Positions 31,747-41,111 of a stretch of DNA of 48,924 bases are shown here, piece by piece. Position numbers and translations under genes: made by a program. Within the stretch, counting starts at the first letter, position 1, and the number at the start of each line of letters is the position of its first letter. The DNA comes from Bordetella parapertussis (GTDB lineage: Bacteria; Pseudomonadota; Gammaproteobacteria; Burkholderiales; SG8-41). The notes under the pieces are model-generated. The model was not told the DNA's origin, made no database searches, and saw nothing but the letters and a program-made list of their open reading frames with translations. Location of the stretch: positions 1 to 48,924 of the forward strand of contig CAMDSO010000017.1 in assembly GCA_945906935.1 (NCBI GenBank), read 5' to 3'.

Positions 31747-32070
31747 TTACTTCTTGACCGCCAACGCCTGCTGGCTCGAGAACCAGGCCGCCAGATCGGC
31801 GATATCCGCCGGCTTGAGGTTTTTGGCCTGATCGGCCATCACCGCATTTTTTCGGGCACCCTGCTGGTAATCCTTCAGCGCACGCACGATGTAATCAGCA
31901 TTCTGGCCGGCAAGCTTGGGGAAATCCTGCATCGCACTGACACCGACACCACCCTCACCATGACAGGCGGCACAGACCTTGGATTTTTCCTTGCCAGCGG
32001 CCGCATCGCCCGCCACTGCAACCGCGCTAAACGCAAATGCCACCACAAACAATATCGTCTTGATCATCAT
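31747..32070 (-). CDS. Small periplasmic cytochrome c (c553-like)
   Basis: A 107-residue class I cytochrome with a signal peptide ending near FAFSAVAVAG, a single haem site CAACH, and a C-terminal helix with YQQGARKN, the methionine-containing AVMADQAKNLKPADIADLAAW segment. The start was set at 32070 because AGGA sits five bases upstream; ATGs at 32076 and 32067 are alternatives. It lies directly after the paralogous cytochrome gene at 32078, so they are probably cotranscribed. Confidence 0.88.
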   Translation of the reverse strand: MMIKTILFVVAFAFSAVAVAGDAAAGKEKSKVCAACHGEGGVGVSAMQDFPKLAGQNADYIVRALKDYQQGARKNAVMADQAKNLKPADIADLAAWFSSQQALAVKK

Positions 32071-32077
32071 CGTCATC

Positions 32078-32422
32078 CTATTTGGCTGCGGTCTTGGCGG
32101 TGTCGGCCGAGTAATACGCGGCAAGATCAGCCATATCCTGATCACTCAGACCAGCGGCAATCGCGCGCATCGTCGGATGGCTACGCTCGCCCGACTTGTA
32201 ACCCTGCAGCGCTTTGACGATATAGCCTGCATGCTGGCCGCCGATTTTGGGCACACTGTAGACCAAAGGGAAAGCGGTACGGTAGCCAGCAATGCCGTGA
32301 CAACCTTCGCACATGACCGTTTTTTGTTTGCCGGCGGCGGCATCACCTGCGGCATATGCCGAAGCGCCCATCGCCAACGCTGCCGCAGTCACCACTGCGC
32401 TCACCAGGATTCGTATGTTCAT
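32078..32422 (-). CDS. Small periplasmic cytochrome c (c553-like), paralogue
   Basis: A 114-residue exported cytochrome c with a hydrophobic signal peptide (MNIRILVSAVVTAAALAMGASAYA), haem motif CEGCH and a likely axial methionine in HPTMRAIAAGLSDQDMADLAAYYS. It resembles its downstream neighbour, which suggests local duplication. The ATG at 32422 was chosen over an in-frame TTG at 32449 because the signal peptide begins there. A near-perfect -10 with an overlapping palindrome lies upstream. Confidence 0.88.
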   Translation of the reverse strand: MNIRILVSAVVTAAALAMGASAYAAGDAAAGKQKTVMCEGCHGIAGYRTAFPLVYSVPKIGGQHAGYIVKALQGYKSGERSHPTMRAIAAGLSDQDMADLAAYYSADTAKTAAK

Positions 32423-32473
32423 TACCTTGTCTTTCCGCTGGAAATTCAAAAAGGTGCCAAAAAAACACGCAAG

Positions 32474-32494
32474 ATTATACCGGAAATTTTCCGG
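32474..32494 (-). promoter_or_regulatory. Cytochrome operon -10 with adjoining palindrome
   Basis: On the minus strand TATAAT (32479-32474) is preceded immediately by the perfect 15-base inverted repeat CCGGAAAWTTTCCGG form (plus strand CCGGAAATTTTCCGG, 32480-32494). The palindrome fills most of the spacer region, a position suited to an operator. No good -35 is visible, which fits activator or repressor control. Confidence 0.45.
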
Positions 32495-32647
32495 GCTACC
32501 GGCGCGTGATTGCGCCGCGCCTGCGCTTACCAGATAATCAACACTCCACCCGCCACTTTAGACTCGGCGCTTTAACCAGTCTGATTGCGGATTTTGCAAG
32601 ACTCCGAGTGCCGGCAGCATTTCCGTGCAAAGCCTTTCGATTCTCCT

Positions 32648-34348
32648 ATGACTGCATTGCGCCGCCTGCTGCCCTTTCTCAACTGGTTCCCGCTGCAACC
32701 CGGGGCCCTGAAAGCCGACCTCATCGCCGGCCTGACGGTGTCGCTGCTGGTGATTCCGCAGGCGCTGGCCTACGCCCAACTCGCGGGGGTGCCCGCCTAT
32801 TACGGACTGTATGCCGCCTTGCTGCCGACCATTATCGGCGCCTTGTTCGGCTCTTCCGCCCTGCTATCAACCGGGCCGGTCGCCCTGACCGCGCTGCTGA
32901 CGGCGGCCAGCATTGCCCAACTCGGCGCTCAGGGCGGCGAGCAGTACATGAGCTACGCCATCCTGCTCGCCCTGATCGCAGGTGTGTTCCAACTCACCTT
33001 CGGTCTGTTGCGCATGGGCGCCGTCCTCAACTTCCTCTCTTACCCGGTGTTGATGGGTTTTATCAACGCAGCCGCGATTATCATCGGCCTCTCACAACTG
33101 CCCGCCCTGCTCGGCATGCCGCTCACGCAAACCTCGCATTTCGTGCTCGATATCTGGCAGGTCATGCAGCGCCTCGACACCCTGCACCCCGCATCTCTGA
33201 TCTTCGGTGCCGCCGCCCTCGCCCTGTTAATCGCCTTCAAACGGCAGGCACCGCGTCTGCCCGGCGTATTAATCACGGTGGTACTGCTAACCGTGACGAG
33301 CGAGCTTGCCGGCTTTGAAAACATGGGGGGACGGGTGGTCGGCGATATTCCGCATGGGCTGCCGGCCTTTGCGGTGCCGCACATCGACTGGGACACCGCC
33401 GTCAAGCTTTTGCCGGCCGGCTTCATCATTGCGCTGATCAGTTTCATGGAGGCCATGTCGAGCTGCAAAATCATCGCCATCAAAACGCGCAAGCCGTGGG
33501 ACGAAAACCAGGAACTGATCGGGCAGGGGCTGGCCAAAATTGCCGGCGCGTTTAGTCAGACCATCCCGGTCAGCGGTTCGTTTTCACGCTCCGCACTCAA
33601 TCTGTCGGTACAGGCCCAAACCGGCCTGTCTTCAATATTCTCGGCGCTCTGCGTGCTGCTCGCGCTGCTGTTCTTCACGCCCTTGCTGCACCATCTGCCC
33701 AAACCGGTACTGGCGGCGATCATCATCACAGCGCTGACCAATCTGATTGATTTCGGCAGCATCGTCAAAGCCTGGCGTGCGCGCCGTGATGACGGATTCG
33801 CCGCGGTGGTCACGTTCGTCGCCACGCTCGCCTTTGCACCGGGCATCCAGACCGGCATCCTGTGCGGCATCGTATTGTCGGTGGCGCTGCTGCTCTATCG
33901 CATGATGCGGCCACGCGCGGTGGTGGTGGGCATGCATGCCGACGGCACCTTGCGCGACGCCGCTTATTTCCAACTCGATGCACCGCACCCCAAAATGCGT
34001 GTGCTGCGTTTTGACCGTTCGCTGTTTTTTGTCAATGCCGCCTACTTTGAAGACGCCGTTATCACACTCGCGCGCAACCACCCGGAACTGCGCTATATCC
34101 TGGTGGCGGGCGGTGGCATCAATGAGATTGACGCCTCGGGTATCGAGGTGCTGAGTAACCTGAGCACGCGCCTCAAGGCCGGTGGCATCACCCTCGGCTT
34201 GAGCGGCATCAAGCGTCAGGTCATGTCAGTCATGACGCGGACAGGGCTCACCGGACACCTAGGCGCCGGGAATATTTTTGCCACCGATCGTCTGGCCCTC
34301 GATACGCTGTGCACGAGACTCAACACTGAATCAACCAGCGGCCGCTGA
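32648..34348 (+). CDS. SulP-family anion transporter with STAS domain
   Basis: An inner membrane permease of 566 residues for sulfate, bicarbonate or dicarboxylates (family knowledge). The N-terminal membrane part shows LIAGLTVSLLVIPQALAYAQLAGVPAYYGLYAALLPTII, and VSGSFSRSALNL. The cytosolic STAS domain (about 435-550) contains EIDASGIEVLSNL. The ATG at 32648 was chosen because the membrane region begins there; a start at 32585 adds unrelated residues. Substrate cannot be told from sequence. Confidence 0.9.
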   Translation: MTALRRLLPFLNWFPLQPGALKADLIAGLTVSLLVIPQALAYAQLAGVPAYYGLYAALLPTIIGALFGSSALLSTGPVALTALLTAASIAQLGAQGGEQYMSYAILLALIAGVFQLTFGLLRMGAVLNFLSYPVLMGFINAAAIIIGLSQLPALLGMPLTQTSHFVLDIWQVMQRLDTLHPASLIFGAAALALLIAFKRQAPRLPGVLITVVLLTVTSELAGFENMGGRVVGDIPHGLPAFAVPHIDWDTAVKLLPAGFIIALISFMEAMSSCKIIAIKTRKPWDENQELIGQGLAKIAGAFSQTIPVSGSFSRSALNLSVQAQTGLSSIFSALCVLLALLFFTPLLHHLPKPVLAAIIITALTNLIDFGSIVKAWRARRDDGFAAVVTFVATLAFAPGIQTGILCGIVLSVALLLYRMMRPRAVVVGMHADGTLRDAAYFQLDAPHPKMRVLRFDRSLFFVNAAYFEDAVITLARNHPELRYILVAGGGINEIDASGIEVLSNLSTRLKAGGITLGLSGIKRQVMSVMTRTGLTGHLGAGNIFATDRLALDTLCTRLNTESTSGR

Positions 34349-34414
34349 CGCCCACCGTCGCGGCCATCAATAGACCTTAACCAGGCCTTAACTTAACCTC
34401 AACCTCTGGAAATC

Positions 34415-34972
34415 ATGGCAAATCGTCTTACCAAAATAGTCACCCGCACCGGCGACGACGGCACCACCGGACTCGCCGACGGCAGCCGTCTGCCGAAGTC
34501 AGCCCCCTGTATCGAGACCCTCGGTGAGGTGGATGAGTTAAATAGCGTGATCGGCCTGCTGCTGACCGAGTCCATGCCCGAGCCGTTGCGCGCATGCCTC
34601 GAAGGCGTGCAACATGACCTGTTCGATCTCGGTGGAGAGCTTAGCGTCCCTGGCCACACCATCATGCGTGAAGCCCATTGCGCACGCCTTGATCAGGCGA
34701 TTGATGCGTTTAACGCGAGCCTGCCACCACTCAAGGATTTCATCCTGCCCGGCGGCGGACGCCCGGCCGCCGTTGCGCATGTCGCACGCACGGTCTGCCG
34801 GCGCGCCGAGCGCGCCCTGGTCGCATTGCACAACAGCACACCGCAACCATCGATCATGATTCAATATCTGAATCGCCTGTCTGACCTGCTGTTTGTGGCG
34901 GCACGCGTGCTTAACACTGAATCGGGCCGCGGCGACGTGCTATGGCAACAGGGAAAAAACCGCCTGCCTTGA
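34415..34972 (+). CDS. Cob(I)alamin adenosyltransferase, PduO type
   Basis: Attaches the adenosyl group of ATP to cob(I)alamin to make adenosylcobalamin. The 185-residue protein has the PduO/MMAB ATP-binding N-terminus TRTGDDGTTGLADGSRLPK, LGEVDELNSVIGLL, and the C-terminal CRRAERALVAL and YLNRLSDLLFVAARVLN. Other cobalamin genes are not seen here, so it may salvage cofactor for a B12-dependent mutase. Confidence 0.93.
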   Translation: MANRLTKIVTRTGDDGTTGLADGSRLPKSAPCIETLGEVDELNSVIGLLLTESMPEPLRACLEGVQHDLFDLGGELSVPGHTIMREAHCARLDQAIDAFNASLPPLKDFILPGGGRPAAVAHVARTVCRRAERALVALHNSTPQPSIMIQYLNRLSDLLFVAARVLNTESGRGDVLWQQGKNRLP

Positions 34973-35029
34973 CCCCGGCAAGGCGAAGGCTCATTGTAGA
35001 AACCGAAGACCAAACCAGGAGAATCGCTG

Positions 35030-36016
35030 ATGAATCACCCGACATCACGTTACTTTGCAGCGGCTCTGTTGTGCGTCGCCGCCATCAATGGCCCTCAGGC
35101 CGACGCCGCCGGGCCCGCCTATCCGACACGGCCGATCCGCATGGTGGTGCCTTTCCCGCCAGGCGGTGCCACCGATCTGCTGGCGCGCGTGCTGGCGCAA
35201 AGGCTGGGTGAAAGCCTCGGCCAGCAGGTGGTGGTCGATAACCGGCCGGGAGCCGGCGGCACCCTCGGCTCGCGCCTGATGCTCGACGCGCAACCCGACG
35301 GCTATACGATCCTGATGGGCACCACCAGCACACATGCGATCGGCCCGCATCTGTATGCGAAGCCCCCCTATGATCCGGCGCGTGATTTCGCCGCCATTAC
35401 GCTGGTGTCGTCAACGCCGACAGTTTTACTAATCGGCGCCGCGCTGCCGCCGACCAGCGTCAAAGAGCTGATCGCCTATGCGAAATCCAAACCCGGCGTG
35501 CTCAACTACGGCTCATCCGGTATCGGCACACAGTTTCATCTATCCGGCGAATTGCTCAAACTGCTCACCGGCATCAACATCGTGCATATCCCGTACAAGG
35601 GAACGGCGCTGGTCTACCCCGACATGTTCTCCGGCCAGATTGCACTATTGTTTGACACGCCCTCGGTCGCCCTGCCCTTTATCAAAGCCGGGCGCGTACG
35701 GGCCCTCGGCGTTACCGGCGCGCAACGCGCAGCCGTGCTGCCCGAGGTGCCGACCATCGTCGAAGCGGGTGTGCCCGGCTATAACGCGGAGCTATGGTTC
35801 TGTCTTGTCGGTCCGGCCAAGCTACCGGCGGAGATCGCCGCACGCATCGCTGCAGAAACCGCAAAAATCGTCAAGCTGCCAGACGTCAAAGAACGGCTCG
35901 ATCAACAGGGCATGGAAGCGGTCGCCAACAGCCCCGCACAATTGCAAAAATTCATCGCCGCGCAAAATGAACAATGGTCGAAAGTGGTACGCAATGCAGG
36001 GGTGAAGGCGGACTAG
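35030..36016 (+). CDS. Bug/TctC-family solute-binding protein 1
   Basis: A 328-residue periplasmic binding protein of the tripartite tricarboxylate transporter (TTT) family, with a signal peptide (cleavage near ADAAG). Family motifs are PTRPIRMVVPFPPGG, DNRPGAGGTLGS, YGSSGIGTQFHLSGELL, VHIPYKGTA and VLPEVPTIVEAGVPGY. The ligand is probably a carboxylate (family knowledge). A ribosome site AGGAG precedes the ATG. No TctA or TctB membrane genes are in the window. Confidence 0.92.
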   Translation: MNHPTSRYFAAALLCVAAINGPQADAAGPAYPTRPIRMVVPFPPGGATDLLARVLAQRLGESLGQQVVVDNRPGAGGTLGSRLMLDAQPDGYTILMGTTSTHAIGPHLYAKPPYDPARDFAAITLVSSTPTVLLIGAALPPTSVKELIAYAKSKPGVLNYGSSGIGTQFHLSGELLKLLTGINIVHIPYKGTALVYPDMFSGQIALLFDTPSVALPFIKAGRVRALGVTGAQRAAVLPEVPTIVEAGVPGYNAELWFCLVGPAKLPAEIAARIAAETAKIVKLPDVKERLDQQGMEAVANSPAQLQKFIAAQNEQWSKVVRNAGVKAD

Positions 36017-36255
36017 GCGGTCGGCGGCGGGACGCAGCCTTCCCTCAAGGTTAGTCCCGCGTCTTCAGGAAAGCCGCGCCGATAAAATTGGCTGCGGCAT
36101 CAGGATAGCGACAGCAGTGCGGACGCCCCAGCAAGCGCCTTCTCAGAGCTGATCGCACCGCTTGCACGTACGGCAAAAGCCACCGGCCCTCAATCAAACC
36201 CGCTCAACTATCGCGGCATGGCACTGACCGCTGCCCGCTGCCGACTGCCCACTGC

Positions 36256-36784
36256 CCCTATACTGGACTAGGCACGCGGCCAGAGGCAATTTTGTCAGCT
36301 CTCGCCAACCCGCGGGATCTCAGCATCCATAGCGGCGCCATCGCTGCCAAGGCGGCCGAACTGATGCAATCGGGCGTCATCACCAATGCGAGAAAAACCA
36401 TCGATCGCAGCGTCAGCGTCGCCGGCATGATGTTTGGCAGCCGGCGTGCCCAGCAGTTTTGCCACCTCAATCCAGCCGTGCAATTTCGATCGACCACCCA
36501 CACCCACGACCAGACCGTACTGGTCAGCATTGATCACTTTGTCGCCCTCAATTCGGCGATCGAGGTAGCTCTAAGCGGTCAAATCAATGCTGAAACGGCG
36601 GGGCAGGTTTACTCCAGTGCCGTCGGCGGGGCGATGGCCTTTCGAAGCGGCGCGCCCGTCTCAGAGACGTCTACGCAAGATGTTCGCCATTGCCCATCCG
36701 GATGTCCGCGAACTACCGGAACACGATGTAGCCCAGGTTACCGCACTGCCACGCCAAGCGCGCTTACGCCACGCACTGCCGTAG
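36256..36784 (+). pseudogene. Decayed acetyl-CoA hydrolase/transferase family gene
   Basis: The frame from about 36256 reads GLGTRPEAILSALANP, DLSIHSGAI, VITNARKTIDRSV, MMFGSRRAQQF and HFVALNSAIEVALSGQINAETAGQVY, a clear match to the C-terminal half of the Cat1/4-hydroxybutyrate CoA-transferase family. After about 36665 the family continues in another frame with SQRRLRKMFAIAHPDVRE, having skipped roughly 60-70 expected codons. The N-terminal half is also missing. A frameshift and an internal deletion therefore indicate a dead gene. The preceding 240 bases contain nothing recognisable. Confidence 0.8.
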
Positions 36785-36990
36785 CATTAAAAAAATACAG
36801 CCCTTGATTTAGAATGGCGACTTCGCCGACGCCTGCCATGATTGCCCGGCGACTGACTACCATCTATGATTTTTTCGTTACGGACTGACCATCAGCCAGG
36901 CAGGATTGCGTGAGCAATATCAAAAGCAACCGATCTGGCCTAAGAGCCAAAAACCAACAATCATCTTTCCTTAACCGTGGAACTTGTTCA

Positions 36991-37947
36991 ATGAAACGCC
37001 CCGTCACAGTACTCAGCGGTTTTCTCGGCAGTGGGAAAACCACCCTCCTCAACCACTTGCTCAACGCCGATCACGGTCTGCGCATCGCGGTGATGATCAA
37101 CGACTTCGGTGACATCAATATCGACAAGGATCTGGTGATCGGCCAGACCGGTGACGTGGTCGAGCTCTCGGGCGGATGTCTCTGCTGCACAATACGTGGT
37201 GACCTCTTGAATGCGGCACGTGAATTGCTCACCAGCGGGCGTGAATTCGACTATGTGGTGGTCGAGACATCAGGACTTGCAGAACCACTGGCAGTCGCGC
37301 AAACCTTTCTCGTCCCGGAACTCGAAGCCAGCTACCGGCTCGACGCGGTGATTACCGTGGTCGACAGTTCAAACATCGAAACCTGGCTGGCCTCCAACGA
37401 AACCGCTGCGGAGCAGATTCGTTGTGCCAATCTGCTGATTGCCAACAAGCTTGATCTGATCTCGCCGGAAGCAGTCGACGGCCTGAAGGCGCGTCTCGCC
37501 AGCATCAATGCAAACGCACGTGTCATACCTTCCATCAACTGCGACCTGCCAGTCGAAGTATTGCTCGACATCGCAGCCTATGAACCGGCCACCGGACGGC
37601 AATACAAGGCACTGCGCGAACACGTCAGTCACCGCAGTATCGTGTCAGCTTCTTTCAGCGCAGATATTGAACTCGATCATGATTTGTTCGACCGCTTCCT
37701 GCGCAATCTGCCAGATAGCGTATTTCGTGCCAAAGGCACGGTTGCCGTGCATGGATTGAGCCGGCGCGTGGTTTTCCATCGCGTCGGCAGTCGCAACATA
37801 CTGGATCAAGCCGCGCCGTGGCTGGATCAGCCGAGAACCTGTCGAGCCCTTTTTCTGGGTGACGGTTTTGACCGTGACCAGTTGCTCAGCGAACTCCAAA
37901 GCTGTGCAGCCATGCCACCTTCCAAGCCGGAAGTCCACGCGCCCTGA
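36991..37947 (+). CDS. COG0523-family GTPase (CobW/ZNG1-like)
   Basis: A 318-residue G3E-family GTPase, probably a metallochaperone. It has Walker A SGFLGSGKTTLL (10-20), the metal-binding GGCLCCTI (C63, C65, C66), ETSGLAEP and NKLD, plus a C-terminal CobW domain. Family members insert zinc, cobalt or other metals into targets. The ATG at 36991 starts the canonical MKRPVTVLSGFLG; a longer reading from 36910 was rejected. Neighbours do not identify the metal. Confidence 0.9.
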   Translation: MKRPVTVLSGFLGSGKTTLLNHLLNADHGLRIAVMINDFGDINIDKDLVIGQTGDVVELSGGCLCCTIRGDLLNAARELLTSGREFDYVVVETSGLAEPLAVAQTFLVPELEASYRLDAVITVVDSSNIETWLASNETAAEQIRCANLLIANKLDLISPEAVDGLKARLASINANARVIPSINCDLPVEVLLDIAAYEPATGRQYKALREHVSHRSIVSASFSADIELDHDLFDRFLRNLPDSVFRAKGTVAVHGLSRRVVFHRVGSRNILDQAAPWLDQPRTCRALFLGDGFDRDQLLSELQSCAAMPPSKPEVHAP

Positions 37948-38077
37948 AGATCAAGCCGCAGCCCCCGCAGGCAACGAAAAACCTCGCACCACAACACCTC
38001 GAGCGTGATGTCCTGCAGTGACAGTGCAACGCCGCTACGGCATTCCAGAAAGACCTGCTGATAGCGGCGTGCGAGGA

Positions 38078-39052
38078 TTATTTCTTTTCTTCGACACGCC
38101 CGATCACCTTGACCACATCGGCGAGGCGTTTTGCATCACGATCCCAGAATTTCTGAAACTCCGGCGCATCAAGGTAATATATCGGCGTATTGAGCTTCCC
38201 CATTGCCGTTTTGAAATCGGCGTCTTCGACCGCCTTGCGCGTAGATTCGCGCAACATCTTCAGAACCGATTCTGGTGTGCCAGCCGGCGCAAACAAACCG
38301 ACCCAGACGTAATATTCAATGTTGTAACCGAGCTCCATCAAGGTTGGCACATCCGGCAGCACTTCACTGCGTTTACCGCCCCACCCGACAAGGCTGCGCA
38401 GTTTGCCTGAACGGATGTGCATGCTCAGTGACGCCGGACCGCCCGCGGTCATGTCAACATGACCGCCGAGCAGCGCGGTGATTGCAGGGCCGCCACCGTT
38501 GGTTGGCAAGTGCCGCATTTTAATGTCAGCCGCATGCAGCAACATTTCGATGGGCAGATGAATCGTGCCGTAAATGCCCGATGACGAGTACGTCATTTGC
38601 CCCTGCCGTTGCTTCGCAATCGTTAGAAATTCCTTGACCGACTTTATCGGACTTTCCGACTGCACCACCATGTATGTAGGATCTGTCCAGATCAGGGCGA
38701 TCGGCGCCAGTTGATCCATCGCATAGGCCGGTTTGCGATCGAACAGCTTGTCGGCCTCTGGAATCGATGAAATGCTCGAAGCCGTCATCATGATGGTATA
38801 GCCATCGGGCTTGGCATTTGCCGTTGCAGCAATGCCGATGGCTCCCGCCGCGCCGCCGCGGTTGCTGACCGTCACGGTCTGCTTCAATGCTTTTTCCAGC
38901 GCCGGGGTAAAGGGACGCGCGGAGAGATCGACAAATCCCCCCGGGGGATACGGCACGATCATCGTTACAGGACGACTCGGATATTGTTCTTGCGCTGCGA
39001 CCATTGCGGCGGTGAGCAGCAACACAGTGGCGACCATCGATTTCATTATCAT
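38078..39052 (-). CDS. Bug/TctC-family solute-binding protein 2
   Basis: A 324-residue exported TTT binding protein with signal peptide MIMKSMVATVLLLTAAMVAA. Motifs YPSRPVTMIVPYPPGG, GGAAGAIGIAATANAKPDGYTIM and EVLPDVPTLMELGY are clear. The ATG at 39052 has GGAGG seven bases upstream; a longer frame to 39364 runs antisense-like through the CoA-transferase gene and was rejected. It closes the minus-strand operon, 40 bases after the class III CoA-transferase, so it is likely the uptake component for that pathway. Confidence 0.92.
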   Translation of the reverse strand: MIMKSMVATVLLLTAAMVAAQEQYPSRPVTMIVPYPPGGFVDLSARPFTPALEKALKQTVTVSNRGGAAGAIGIAATANAKPDGYTIMMTASSISSIPEADKLFDRKPAYAMDQLAPIALIWTDPTYMVVQSESPIKSVKEFLTIAKQRQGQMTYSSSGIYGTIHLPIEMLLHAADIKMRHLPTNGGGPAITALLGGHVDMTAGGPASLSMHIRSGKLRSLVGWGGKRSEVLPDVPTLMELGYNIEYYVWVGLFAPAGTPESVLKMLRESTRKAVEDADFKTAMGKLNTPIYYLDAPEFQKFWDRDAKRLADVVKVIGRVEEKK

Positions 39053-39092
39053 TATTTTCCTCCGCAGTAACGCGTGAATAACAAGCGCGGCG

Positions 39093-40322
39093 TCAAGCGC
39101 CGCCGGCGCCCTTGCCGCCATGACTCTTGCCGAACGCGCCCGCCTCCTGCAACGCGACGAGTTCATCATCCCCGATAGCAAGAAACTCCTTGAGTATGGC
39201 GGCTGTGTGCTCGCCCAACAATGGCGGTGGCCGATAGGGCTCCGTACTGTCGGTTGAGAGGTGAAACGGCGCACCGACCATCTGCAGCAGGCCGCTGGTC
39301 GGATGGACCAATGTCTTGAGTATGCCCAGCGCAGCCACCTGTGGATCAGCGAGAATACGGTCAACCGTATTGATGGGCCCGCACGGCACCTCGACGTCGG
39401 ACAGAATTTTCATCCATTCATCGGTAGACTTTTGACTAAACCAATCACTCACCATAGCCTCGACTTCGGCGCGCCGGGCGATACGCGCATGATTCGCTGA
39501 ATAACGTGAATCTGTAGCAAATTCCGGATGCCCGACGGCCTTGCACAGTCGCTGCCATTGTCCGTCGTTGCCAACGGCCAGCGTGACGTTGCCATCGTTG
39601 GTCGCAAAAACTTTATAAGGCACGGCATTCGGATGGCCGTTACCAAGACGATCGGCTTTTACCCCTGACATCAGAAAACCCGCCGTCAGATTAGGCATGA
39701 TGGAAAGCGAACTCTCCAGCAACGACAGGTCAACCCGCTGCCCCGCACCAGAACGGGTGCGCGACTGCAGCGCACCGAGTATCGCGATCGCTGAATACAG
39801 CCCTGTCACCAGGTCGATAATGGCCACACCAACCCGCATCGGCGTACCATCCGGTTCGCCCGTAATGCTCATCATCCCGCCCATGCCCTGGGTGATGACA
39901 TCGTAGCCTGGACGGTCGGCCAGAGGACCGCTAGTACCGTAACCGGTAATCGAGGCGTAAACCAGCCGCGGGTTAATGGCATTGAGCTGCTCGTAGCCCA
40001 AACCAAGTGACTCCATCACGCCCGGTCGAAAGTTCTCTATCACCACGTCGCTTTTGCGCACCAGACTCAGCGCGAGATCGCGGCCGCTCGACGTCTTCAG
40101 ATCAAGCGCAATACTACGTTTATTACGGTTGACGGACAGGAAGTAGGTGCTTTCGCCATCCGGCATGAATGGCGGGCCCCATTGACGCAGGTCGTCTCCG
40201 GCACCGGCGCGCTCCAGCTTGATGACCTCAGCCCCAAGATCTGCCAGCACCATCGTGCAATACGGGCCGGCGAGGACGCGCGAAAAATCCAGCACCACCA
40301 CCCCATCCAGGGCTTTGGACAC
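39093..40322 (-). CDS. Class III CoA-transferase (CaiB/BaiF family)
   Basis: Transfers CoA between carboxylic acids through an enzyme-bound aspartyl-CoA. The 409-residue product has VLDFSRVLAGPYCTMVLADLGAEVIKLE, NRNKRSIALDLK, YASITGYGTSGPLADRPGYDVITQGMGG (containing the region of the catalytic aspartate) and the C-terminal VEVPCGPINTVDRILADPQVAA. The start is GTG, three bases after the class I B-subunit stop, behind GGAGG. It sits between the class I CoA-transferase and a binding protein in one operon. The substrate is unknown. Confidence 0.92.
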   Translation of the reverse strand: MSKALDGVVVLDFSRVLAGPYCTMVLADLGAEVIKLERAGAGDDLRQWGPPFMPDGESTYFLSVNRNKRSIALDLKTSSGRDLALSLVRKSDVVIENFRPGVMESLGLGYEQLNAINPRLVYASITGYGTSGPLADRPGYDVITQGMGGMMSITGEPDGTPMRVGVAIIDLVTGLYSAIAILGALQSRTRSGAGQRVDLSLLESSLSIMPNLTAGFLMSGVKADRLGNGHPNAVPYKVFATNDGNVTLAVGNDGQWQRLCKAVGHPEFATDSRYSANHARIARRAEVEAMVSDWFSQKSTDEWMKILSDVEVPCGPINTVDRILADPQVAALGILKTLVHPTSGLLQMVGAPFHLSTDSTEPYRPPPLLGEHTAAILKEFLAIGDDELVALQEAGAFGKSHGGKGAGGA

Positions 40323-40325
40323 CGC

Positions 40326-41111
40326 CTAGCCCTCCGGCATCAGGTAATAGCGCTGTTTGGCGTGTTCAAGTTCCTCGCGTATCACTGTGAGTTCAACAGG
40401 CGTAGGCGCAGGCAGCACGGAAAAATCAGACCGCACTTTGATCGGCCAGCTAAAACTCGCCTGGACTTCCTCGGCGCTGACGCCGGCATGCAATTCGGCC
40501 GCATACATCTCGCCAATTTCGTCAAATTTGAAAATGCCCAAGGGATTGACCAATACCTTGGGACCGGTATCTTTTTTGTAACCCAGACGCTCGCGCTCAC
40601 CGGAGCCGCCGAGATAGCCGGGGCTGGTAATGTAATCGACGCGATCCGGATAACTGCGTTTATTGGTGCTCGCACTGACCAGCAGCAAATCACGACCGAG
40701 GCTGGAGAGTTCGGTGCCACCGCCCGAGCCCGGCAGACGGACTTTAGGCTTCAGGTATGGACCCACCGCCGTGGTATTGACGTTGCCAAATCGATCAACA
40801 ATCGCCGCCTCCACCATGGTCATCTCTACCCGACCGGCGCCCAACCACATATAGAGCGCTTCGAGGCTACCGGCACAGGTTGTGGCCTGCTCGGCCGCCG
40901 TTAAATCACACGGCGAGGTTGGCAACACCGGCGTCAGGCGGTCTTCAACAATGCCGTTCTCATAAACGATCACAACATTGGGCGCGTGCAGGCGGCGCGC
41001 GATGCGCGCCATCAGCATCGGCCAGTGAAAACCGACAAAAAGAACGGCACCATCGTTAATGCGACGGGCGCCGGTAAGAAACATCTGCTCGAAACGAGTC
41101 GCGCCCTCCAT
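40326..41111 (-). CDS. Class I CoA-transferase, beta subunit
   Basis: The 261-residue partner of the alpha subunit encoded immediately upstream. It carries IVYENGIVED, where E51 fits the catalytic glutamate of class I CoA-transferases (ENG motif), MVEAAIVDRFGNVNTTAVG and a glycine-rich PGSGGGTEL loop. Sequences of this type are related to glutaconate CoA-transferase and to the steroid-ring enzyme IpdB. The ATG at 41111 overlaps the alpha stop by one base (TGATG). A start at 41204 was rejected because it lies within the alpha gene. Confidence 0.88.
   Translation of the reverse strand: MEGATRFEQMFLTGARRINDGAVLFVGFHWPMLMARIARRLHAPNVVIVYENGIVEDRLTPVLPTSPCDLTAAEQATTCAGSLEALYMWLGAGRVEMTMVEAAIVDRFGNVNTTAVGPYLKPKVRLPGSGGGTELSSLGRDLLLVSASTNKRSYPDRVDYITSPGYLGGSGERERLGYKKDTGPKVLVNPLGIFKFDEIGEMYAAELHAGVSAEEVQASFSWPIKVRSDFSVLPAPTPVELTVIREELEHAKQRYYLMPEG

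Noticed and set aside
39053-39364. N-terminal extension of binding protein 2
   Set aside because: It overlaps the end of the class III CoA-transferase gene, and the signal peptide with a ribosome site begins at 39052.
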